A DNA stretch of 64,000 nt from NCBI GenBank assembly GCA_009778065.1, contig WRKM01000018.1:1-64000 (forward strand), in the 5' to 3' direction. This DNA comes from Oscillospiraceae bacterium. Lineage in GTDB: Bacteria > Bacillota > Clostridia > Oscillospirales > Ruminococcaceae. Positions within the stretch are counted from its first letter, which is position 1; every line of letters begins with the position of its first letter. A program made the translations under genes and the position numbers. Of the stretch, positions 20,336 through 26,654 are shown one piece after another. The notes under the pieces were generated by a model, which was not told where the DNA came from, did not search any database, and worked only from the letters and a program-made list of their open reading frames with translations.

Positions 20336-20344
20336 GCAATTAAG

Positions 20345-20545
20345 CTATATGCCATATAATACTGTCCTATTTAATAATACGAGTATCTTCCGTATATTTC
20401 ACCTACCACAACACAAACCCTGCCGTCCTTACCAACATACTCGACCTCAAAGTTCTGCCCGTGGTCTACCCCCTTTGTAAATACAGGTTTGAGAGCTTCG
20501 GAAGCAAGAAAACGAGGGATTTTCGCCCACCCTCAATTATATGGC
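20345..20545 (-). pseudogene. Protein-like remnant (IPRFLASEALKPVFTKGVDHGQNFEVEYVGKDGRVCVVVGEIYGRYSYY*)
   Basis: Coding-like reading frame with no canonical start; similar to a second remnant near 20640-20705. Confidence 0.35.
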
Positions 20546-20584
20546 TTAAACCGCTTCTCGACCTGTCATAACCTTAATACCCAC

Positions 20585-20613
20585 ATTATACCATAAAAGG
20601 CAACCCTTGTCAA
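20585..20613 (-). promoter_or_regulatory. Consensus sigma-70 promoter C: TTGACA - 17 bp - TATAAT
   Basis: Exact consensus boxes and spacing on the minus strand. Confidence 0.8.
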
Positions 20614-20740
20614 GAGTTTTTGTAAATATTTCCGCCCGGTTATGCCGAGGTTAGAACCCTTATAAACAAAGGGTTTGAGGCTATTTTCGCTAAGAAAATC
20701 AGGTAATTTCTACCGACCTATAAGAAGAATCTCCCCTCTT

Positions 20741-20895
20741 AAAATAATAAAGCGAGAGTACCCGATATTAACGAGTACTCTCACAAGGATTGAAGGATGG
20801 GCGGTGTATCCATCATCTCAGGTTCCTCTTTCGAGGAGTGTCGGGAACCATTTCCGACCTCAACAATCCTGTATTATTAAGTTTATACCTATCCT
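20741..20895 (-). ncRNA. Candidate structured RNA D with own promoter and terminator, just 3' of the PBECR-like gene
   Basis: Promoter D, closing stem AGGATTG/CAATCCT with internal hairpins, terminator GAGAGTAC...GTACTCTC plus T-rich tail. Confidence 0.5.
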
Positions 20896-20901
20896 ACCAT
20901 A

Positions 20902-20930
20902 ATTATACCATGACTAAAATCATTTGTCAA
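20902..20930 (-). promoter_or_regulatory. Consensus sigma-70 promoter D: TTGACA - 17 bp - TATAAT
   Basis: Exact consensus; lies over the last codons of the 20920..21345 gene. Confidence 0.8.
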
Positions 20931-21345
20931 TAGGTTTTTCAGAAAAATTTTCGTTTTCTTCTGAAATATTTTCAATTTTCTTAAATCTGCCACTGTGTAA
21001 CCTTCTTTGTAGCTTAGATTCTTGTATGTCATGAACCGTTGCCACATATAAATAATCTGATTTTCCATCTATTTTTACGGCAACAAGCACGTTTCGTTTA
21101 AGCACCTTGATATATTCAACGCTAAACGCATCATCGCTTTCTATGTGTAAGCCGATGTAATCAGGGTTTAAAATTATTTCCGGAATATCATCTATATGCT
21201 TTAAACAATTAAAATGTCTTTGTTTAACCATGTGGGCAGGTAAACCTTTTGAACGGTATATGGTTTGCTCGTCAATTTTTACACCTAAAATGTCATTAAT
21301 AGCTGTGTTATAACTTCCGACGATGATTAGATTTTCATCAGACAT
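20920..21345 (-). CDS. PBECR-like nuclease (phage Barnase-EndoU-ColicinE5/D-RelE-like)
   Basis: GLPAHMVKQRHFNCLKHIDDIPEIILNPDYIGLH...YLYVATVHDIQESKLQRRLHSGRFKKI resembles PBECR-type domains. Confidence 0.65.
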   Translation of the reverse strand: MSDENLIIVGSYNTAINDILGVKIDEQTIYRSKGLPAHMVKQRHFNCLKHIDDIPEIILNPDYIGLHIESDDAFSVEYIKVLKRNVLVAVKIDGKSDYLYVATVHDIQESKLQRRLHSGRFKKIENISEENENFSEKPIDK

Positions 21346-21494
21346 TTATCGCTCCTAAAAATTCATTAATATACAATAATTGTAACACATCTTATCGTAA
21401 TTGTCAAGACTTTTCAAAAATATTTCCCAACCTCATTTCACAATTTTCACCGAGAACTGTCGACAACAAACCAACCCACCATCCTCACAAAGCC

Positions 21495-21527
21495 AAAAAA
21501 TAACCGAGAGCCACCCGTAGATGGCTC
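21495..21527 (-). terminator. Intrinsic terminator of RNA A
   Basis: Minus strand GAGCCATCTACGGGTGGCTC hairpin then CGGTTATTTTTT. Confidence 0.75.
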
Positions 21528-21533
21528 CCATTG

Positions 21534-21654
21534 TAATGGATGTGGGTTTAACGTCTCCACCCGACGGATTTAGGTCACAGTTTACTCTGGAATGGGACAG
21601 GTTTTAGGTCTCCGCCCCGACCAATGGGAGTGGGTTTAATGTCTCCATCCCGAC
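21534..21654 (-). repeat. Three imperfect repeats within RNA A (GTCGGG..GGAGACNTTAAACCCACTCCCATTG-like)
   Basis: Minus-strand units GTCGGGATGGAGACATTAAACCCACTCCCATTG, GTCGGGGCGGAGACCTAAAACCTGTCCCATTCC, GTCGGGTGGAGACGTTAAACCCACATCCATTA. Confidence 0.7.
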
Positions 21655-21789
21655 ATTTATAAGAGCATAGACGTCTCTATGCCCTGTACCCAACCTTAGT
21701 TCGGGCGACCTTGCCGGTCATAATTTTAAATTCGGTCTTGCCGACCATAAATCAAAATGCTTTGAAAGGCTCATAACCTTTACAACCAC

Positions 21790-21818
21790 ATTATACCATG
21801 GTTAGAGAAATAAATCAA
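21790..21818 (-). promoter_or_regulatory. Promoter A: TTGATT - 17 bp - TATAAT
   Basis: Box match; same TGGTATAATGTGG context as promoters B and C. Confidence 0.7.
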
Positions 21819-21862
21819 TAGTCATATTGCACAAAAATAGTTGTTGGGCATGTCTGTGTATT

Positions 21863-21955
21863 ATGGATAAACACGAAGAAACTCGCTTTCATCAGCTAAA
21901 GATTGTTGAGATTGAGTATTCGGTTGTAGTGAGTTTGGGGTTGAGAACTATTTAA
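21863..21955 (+). CDS. Possible 30-aa small ORF MDKHEETRFHQLKIVEIEYSVVVSLGLRTI (copy A)
   Basis: Retained in the second duplicate (23387..23479) with only 2 aa changes. Confidence 0.3.
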   Translation: MDKHEETRFHQLKIVEIEYSVVVSLGLRTI

Positions 21956-22272
21956 TAAACGGGGGCTTGATAAATAATTTGTCCCGTTTTATAGACGTGA
22001 TTTACAAAACCGCTTCTATCTTCTGAAATATCCAGCAAATGAGGTTCTATGTCAAGACTAATATCTCGTCTTAAACGCCACAAACGAGTAGCAACTTCAT
22101 GCCAGTTATCCGTAAAATTATCAAATACAACAGCAACGTCAATATCGCTATTTTCAGTTGGTGTACCATTCAGATAAGAACCAAACATAATAACGGCAAC
22201 AGGAGTAAATTCTTTCATAACAATGTCAGAGTATTTCTTAACAGTGTTTATAGCTGTTTCTTTATCCAACAT
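21952..22272 (-). CDS. MNT-domain nucleotidyltransferase antitoxin (orphan copy)
   Basis: FGSYLNGTPTENSDIDVAVVF = GSX10DXD minimal nucleotidyltransferase motif. Confidence 0.88.
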   Translation of the reverse strand: MLDKETAINTVKKYSDIVMKEFTPVAVIMFGSYLNGTPTENSDIDVAVVFDNFTDNWHEVATRLWRLRRDISLDIEPHLLDISEDRSGFVNHVYKTGQIIYQAPVY

Positions 22273-22274
22273 AA

Positions 22275-22360
22275 CAACACCTCCACTTCTGAGATAAATC
22301 TTCTTCGGCTAAATCAAACCAGTATTGAATTTTATCGCTGTTGGTCAATGTCTATCACCG
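22275..22360 (-). pseudogene. HEPN toxin remnant (N-terminal 19 codons only)
   Basis: Minus strand encodes TNSDKIQYWFDLAEEDLS then QKWRCCYVG*; same 5' end as the intact HEPN gene at 23772..24170. Confidence 0.8.
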
Positions 22361-22391
22361 TCCTTTGTTAGTTTTGAAAAAAGCTACCCCA

Positions 22392-22420
22392 ATTATACCA
22401 CAATCCCCCACATTTGTCAA
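22392..22420 (-). promoter_or_regulatory. Consensus promoter F: TTGACA - 17 bp - TATAAT
   Basis: Exact boxes upstream of the truncated HEPN/MNT copy. Confidence 0.75.
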
Positions 22421-22500
22421 CAAATAATTTCCTCTGTTCTGACATCTATCCAGACCTTTGTCTGAGAAAGTTTTGTTGCATTCTGAACAGTTGATTAAAG

Positions 22501-23100
22501 CTATACCTCCGCTGTACTCAAAGTTTCTTTTTCTAAAACAAGATTTTCTGGTTCTTTATCGGGGTTTTCCATCTCGAAGGATTTGGATTGATTTTGTAAA
22601 ATAAGTGTTTTCGATTCCGCTATGTATTCTTGCATTTTTTGTTCAAGCAATAAAAAGTTACAACATCTATCTTTAATACGAATGTCATGTTCGGAAAGTT
22701 TTGCACACCCAATAAACAAGGTGTATATGGCAGATGATTTTCTGAATAAAATATCTTTCATAGTAACCAAAACATTATATTGATTTCTGAGGAGATTCTT
22801 ATAAAACTCATCTTTTTCTTTTTCAATATCAAGCTTAATTAACACGGACTCATGAACAGGAATCATTTTATTGAAATTAATTGCGCCATACTTTCCACCG
22901 GCAATCTTATGAAAATCTTTTGAATTATTCATATGCGCGAATTTGGCTTTTGGCGAAGCAAGCGGGACATAGTAATTAGTCTTCCCTAAAGCAAAAACAA
23001 CGCCCACATAGGGACGTTTTTCATCTTTATTAAACAAAACTTTAGGTTCAAATTTTCTTAAATAGTCAATGTACTTGTCTTTAATATTATAGAATTGCAT
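22501..23100 (-). CDS. toxN: Type III toxin-antitoxin endoribonuclease, ToxN/AbiQ family
   Basis: MQFYNIKDKYIDYLRKFEPKVLFNKDEKRPYVGVVF...YYVPLASPKAKF...DFHKIAGGKYGAINFNKMIPV; start moved to Met57 of the supplied ORF. Confidence 0.9.
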   Translation of the reverse strand: MQFYNIKDKYIDYLRKFEPKVLFNKDEKRPYVGVVFALGKTNYYVPLASPKAKFAHMNNSKDFHKIAGGKYGAINFNKMIPVHESVLIKLDIEKEKDEFYKNLLRNQYNVLVTMKDILFRKSSAIYTLFIGCAKLSEHDIRIKDRCCNFLLLEQKMQEYIAESKTLILQNQSKSFEMENPDKEPENLVLEKETLSTAEV

Positions 23101-23113
23101 TTTATACCTTTTT

Positions 23114-23158
23114 TTAATATTGGTGAAGGAGTCTATACTTGACTCCTTCACCAATATT
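23114..23158 (-). promoter_or_regulatory. Long perfect hairpin between ToxI repeats and toxN
   Basis: AATATTGGTGAAGGAGTC AAGTATA GACTCCTTCACCAATATT; followed by an A-run on the minus strand. Confidence 0.7.
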
Positions 23159-23160
23159 TT

Positions 23161-23277
23161 AGCTCCTCGCTTAAATTGGTGGAGGTTCACCGCTATTTTA
23201 GCTCCTCGCTTAAATTGGTGGAGGTTCACCGCTATTTTAGCTCCTCGCTTAAATTGGTGGAGGTTCACCGCTATTTT
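23161..23277 (-). ncRNA. toxI: ToxI antitoxin RNA: three perfect 39-nt tandem repeats
   Basis: Three identical head-to-tail units; each minus-strand unit can form an H-type pseudoknot (GGTG/CACC with CCTC/GAGG). Confidence 0.88.
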
Positions 23278-23314
23278 AAAATTATTTTGAAAGGTTCATA
23301 ACCTTTACAACCAC

Positions 23315-23343
23315 ATTATACCACAATTAAAACAATAAGTCAA
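23315..23343 (-). promoter_or_regulatory. Promoter B for ToxI: TTGACT - 17 bp - TATAAT
   Basis: Box match upstream of the 39-nt repeats. Confidence 0.75.
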
Positions 23344-23386
23344 TAGTCATATTGCACAAAAAAGATGCTGGCTGTGTTCATATATT

Positions 23387-23479
23387 ATGAATAAACACGA
23401 AGAAGCTCGCTTTCATCAGCTAAAGATTGTTGAGATTGAGTATTCGGTTGTAGTGAGTTTGGGGTTGAGGACTATTTAA
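23387..23479 (+). CDS. Possible 30-aa small ORF MNKHEEARFHQLKIVEIEYSVVVSLGLRTI (copy B)
   Basis: Duplicate of 21863..21955. Confidence 0.3.
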   Translation: MNKHEEARFHQLKIVEIEYSVVVSLGLRTI

Positions 23480-23796
23480 TAAACAGGGGCTTGATAAACA
23501 ACTTGACCTGTTTTGTAAACGTGATTAGCGAAACCACTTTTATCATCTTTAATATCAAGCAAATGCGGTTCTATTTCAAAACTGATGTCATATGCTAAAT
23601 CCCATATTTTTTTTGATACGCTTCTCCGGTCACCGGAAAAACCGTTAAAAATTACACCTATATCAATATCGCTGTCCTCTGTTGGTGTCCCGTCTATATA
23701 TGAACCAAATATAACCACAGCAGAGGGCGAGAGTTCCTTAGTTACAGCCGTTGTATAGCGTTCAACTAAATCTATAACTTCGCTTTTAGCCAACAT
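23476..23796 (-). CDS. MNT-domain nucleotidyltransferase antitoxin
   Basis: FGSYIDGTPTEDSDIDIGVIF = GSX10DXD. Confidence 0.9.
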   Translation of the reverse strand: MLAKSEVIDLVERYTTAVTKELSPSAVVIFGSYIDGTPTEDSDIDIGVIFNGFSGDRRSVSKKIWDLAYDISFEIEPHLLDIKDDKSGFANHVYKTGQVVYQAPVY

Positions 23797-24170
23797 AACA
23801 ATTCCTCCGTTTTGACATAAATTTCTTTGCAGATTGCATCAGAAAGCCCTTCCTCAATCTGCTTTTTGTACTCCGGATACCTTGACTCAACATTCATAGG
23901 AGTTAGCTCTTTAATAAATTCTTGTTGCTCAACTGACATAAGCGCATACAATTTTGCACGTTCAGCTAATTTAGGCAAATGATGTATCTTAGGCGGGATT
24001 TCATCATTTAAGCAATATTGTGAAATAATGCCTTTTAACGCTTTTTCAATAGTCTGATGACACATAAAAACCGAATGAATCAATTTATTTGCATCAAGTA
24101 CAACTTTAGCTATAGATAAATCTTCTTCGGCTAAATCAAACCAGTATTGAATTTTATCGCTGTTGGTCAA
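23772..24170 (-). CDS. HEPN-domain protein (toxin partner of MNT)
   Basis: SDKIQYWFDLAEEDLSIAKVVLD...FMCHQTIEKALKGII...NVESRYPEYKKQI; TTG start; overlaps MNT start. Confidence 0.9.
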   Translation of the reverse strand: MTNSDKIQYWFDLAEEDLSIAKVVLDANKLIHSVFMCHQTIEKALKGIISQYCLNDEIPPKIHHLPKLAERAKLYALMSVEQQEFIKELTPMNVESRYPEYKKQIEEGLSDAICKEIYVKTEELLCWLKAKL

Positions 24171-24212
24171 TGTCTATCACCGTCCTTTGTTGATTTAAAA
24201 CCCACTATCCCA

Positions 24213-24241
24213 ATTATACCACAATCTCCTGCATTTGTCAA
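24213..24241 (-). promoter_or_regulatory. Consensus promoter G: TTGACA - 17 bp - TATAAT
   Basis: Exact boxes upstream of HEPN/MNT. Confidence 0.75.
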
Positions 24242-24288
24242 CGATTAATTGTCTTTTTCATTTTAAATACTCGCACCCGTACAAAAAG

Positions 24289-25932
24289 TTATTTCTTTGC
24301 TTTTTGAAGCCGTGAAAAATAACCCGTAAAAGCGTTCCTGTCGAACACAAATGTTCCCATCGCATATACTCCTGCGCCGGTTATAACCGACAACGCAAGT
24401 TGAAATACTCTGCCGCTTCCCATAAAAACATAATTATAAAAAATGAGTGCGGTAAAAATACAAAGAATAGAATTGAAAAATGCTTTTACAAAAAATACGG
24501 GAATTCCTATTTTCACCCTCGCAAGCCGCTTGAGGCAAATCATACCGAAAACGCAGATAATCGCATAACATCCAATTGTGGCGATTGCGGCTCCGCTTAT
24601 ATTTAGTTCGGGAATCCTAATAAGTAAAAGGTTTAGGCATAGCTTTATTATTGCGCCTGTGAGCATAAGTTTTACAGGCAAATCTGCTCTCCCGATAGCG
24701 AGAAAGATGCTGAACAGCGTTCCCGTCAGCGAAAGCGCGATTCCGCCCAAGCTCAGAATAAAAAGAGGTTGAACGCATACATAGGCTTCTGCGGGTTTCG
24801 CGCTGTATAACAGATTTAACACGGGTTTTGCAAAAGCCGCCATACCGAGACAGAGCGGTAACCCGAGTACAAATGTACCTTTAAACAGAATCCGCAGGTT
24901 CCTGTTAATACCGGTCGTGTCGCGCCTTTCCCATGCCGCGGCGACGGCAGGAAGCGCGCTTTTACCAAGCATACCCGTCATTGCGGGTATAAGTGTGAAT
25001 ATGGACGCCACAATACCCGTATAACAGCCATAAATAAAATTTCCCAATTCTTTGCTCTCTACCCCGCTCGCGAGTTCGTATGTAAATCGGGCGAGAAAAA
25101 AAGCTCGATTATTATTTACCGCATAGTTAATGCTTCCTGTAATGGTCAGCAGGTCTATCAGAGAATTTAAGTTAATCGCAAGTGCGCCGAGGGTTATCGG
25201 GAACGCCTCTGATAAAAATTTTTTCAAAAGCGATACCGCGCTGTCGGACGGCGGGCTTAAATCAAGCTCTTCCTTTGTTATACCATCGCTTGAAAAACTA
25301 CGGAAAAACAAAAAAAGCATACCCGCAATTTCGCTGATGGTTATACCGAGAACTGCCGCCGCCGCCGCATAAGATAATGAATCTGTTTTATTTAAAACGA
25401 TATAGGCGAAGGTAACGCCGAGTACAGATTTTACGACCGCCTCAACAACCTGTGAAATCGCGGTAGGAAGTGCGTTTAACAACCCCTCGTAATACCCTCT
25501 GTAAACCGCCGCAATACAGCAAAAAAAGACCGACGGCGCGATTAAAAGCATCGATGGAATACTTTTCGGCGCGTCGGTAACAATGCGGGCAAACGGCACT
25601 GTAATAACAAGAATCAATATCGTTCCGCAAAAACCAAGCATCGCCGCGTAGCTGAGTACGATTCTTCTGATTTTACGTACATTTTTGAATTTACCGATGG
25701 CGACTTCTCCTGCTATTATTCTTGAAAGTACCGTCGGCACAGCCGCCGCTGTTAATGCAAAAACAGGACCGAACACGCTGTAGGCTGATGAAAAATAACT
25801 CATTCCCAAACCGCCGAGTATATTACCGAGCGGAATTTTAAGCATTGCGCCGACTGCTTTTGTTATTGCCATAGCAATAAAAAGAACCGCGGCATTTTCT
25901 ATGATGCTCTTGCTCCTTGAATTTCTTGACAT
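24289..25932 (-). CDS. SpoVB/MATE-like oligosaccharide flippase family protein
   Basis: Polytopic membrane protein; RSKSIIENAAVLFIAMAITKAVGAMLKIPLGNILGGLGMSYFSSAYSVFGPVFALTAAAVPTVLSRI. Confidence 0.85.
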   Translation of the reverse strand: MSRNSRSKSIIENAAVLFIAMAITKAVGAMLKIPLGNILGGLGMSYFSSAYSVFGPVFALTAAAVPTVLSRIIAGEVAIGKFKNVRKIRRIVLSYAAMLGFCGTILILVITVPFARIVTDAPKSIPSMLLIAPSVFFCCIAAVYRGYYEGLLNALPTAISQVVEAVVKSVLGVTFAYIVLNKTDSLSYAAAAAVLGITISEIAGMLFLFFRSFSSDGITKEELDLSPPSDSAVSLLKKFLSEAFPITLGALAINLNSLIDLLTITGSINYAVNNNRAFFLARFTYELASGVESKELGNFIYGCYTGIVASIFTLIPAMTGMLGKSALPAVAAAWERRDTTGINRNLRILFKGTFVLGLPLCLGMAAFAKPVLNLLYSAKPAEAYVCVQPLFILSLGGIALSLTGTLFSIFLAIGRADLPVKLMLTGAIIKLCLNLLLIRIPELNISGAAIATIGCYAIICVFGMICLKRLARVKIGIPVFFVKAFFNSILCIFTALIFYNYVFMGSGRVFQLALSVITGAGVYAMGTFVFDRNAFTGYFSRLQKAKK

Positions 25933-26024
25933 AAGTTGTCCCCTTTTTATATATATACTATTGAAATTCTTCCGATTGTATGCTATAATAAGTATCAAAT
26001 ACTGAAAGGAATCCATTATAATTT

Positions 26025-26639
26025 ATGGAATTAAACGAGATTATCGCCCGTATGCACAGCCAAAAATTATATTTTTGCAACGACGAGAAATTAGTCTCTG
26101 AACAGTTGGAACGGCTCGAACTGTTGTATGATTTTAATCAAACCCGACCGTCTGAGCAGGAAAAACGCCGTGCAATGCTCCGCGAGATGTTCGCCGAATT
26201 AGGTGAGGGGTGTTACATAGAGCCGCCGTTCCACGCAAACTGGGCGGGAAAGTATGTACATTTCGGGGATAAAGTATACGCGAATTTCAATTTAACATTA
26301 GTTGACGACACGCATATTTATGTGGGTAATAACGTACTGTTCGCTCCGAATGTCGTTGTGACGACCGCCACCCACCCCGTTCACCCATCGCTCAGGAGCA
26401 GAAAGGGGCAATATAACGCAGAGGTGCGTATTGGCGACAATGCGTGGATTGGTGCGGGGGCAATCATTCTACCCGGAGTCACAATCGGCGAAAACAGTGT
26501 TATCGGAGCAGGCAGCGTCGTCACCAAGGATATACCGTCAAACGTAGTCGCCGTGGGAAGCCCGTGCAGAGTCATGCGCGAAATTAACGAAAAAGATATG
26601 AAATACTACTATAAAGAATTAGAAATAGATTTAACATAA
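26025..26639 (+). CDS. Sugar O-acetyltransferase (LacA/Maa-like, LbH hexapeptide)
   Basis: EPPFHANWAGKYVHFGDKVYANFNLTLVDDTHIYVGNNVLFAPNVVVTTATHP; hexapeptide repeats. Confidence 0.92.
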   Translation: MELNEIIARMHSQKLYFCNDEKLVSEQLERLELLYDFNQTRPSEQEKRRAMLREMFAELGEGCYIEPPFHANWAGKYVHFGDKVYANFNLTLVDDTHIYVGNNVLFAPNVVVTTATHPVHPSLRSRKGQYNAEVRIGDNAWIGAGAIILPGVTIGENSVIGAGSVVTKDIPSNVVAVGSPCRVMREINEKDMKYYYKELEIDLT

Positions 26640-26654
26640 GGAGATTAACTTACC

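Larger units (their letters stand above)
21495..21783 (-). ncRNA. Candidate structured repeat RNA A upstream of the PBECR-like gene
   Basis: Promoter A at its 5' end, three about 33-nt imperfect repeats, two TTGCC-loop hairpins, intrinsic terminator at its 3' end. Confidence 0.55.
21760..22425 (-). repeat. Segmental duplication copy A (promoter F - HEPN remnant - MNT - spacer - promoter A - leader)
   Basis: Long near-identical stretches shared with 23285-24245. Confidence 0.85.
23285..24245 (-). repeat. Segmental duplication copy B (promoter G - HEPN - MNT - spacer - promoter B - leader)
   Basis: Near-identical stretches to 21760-22425. Confidence 0.85.

Noticed and set aside
20041-20343. 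Plus-strand 100-aa ORF
   Set aside because: Runs through the structured leader region; low-complexity translation and no RBS support.
20104-20613. Known riboswitch class in the leader upstream of the Hsp70 operon
   Set aside because: Looked for SAM, T-box, TPP and similar landmarks and could not recognise any; kept only as an unnamed structured RNA candidate.
23100-23268. N-terminal extension NLHQFKRGAKIAV x3 of the 255-aa ORF
   Set aside because: Artefact of translating the ToxI RNA repeats; ToxN homology starts at MQFYNIKDKYIDYL (23100).
23161-23277. CRISPR array
   Set aside because: The 39-nt units are directly contiguous with no unique spacers and sit before a ToxN gene; they are ToxI repeats.
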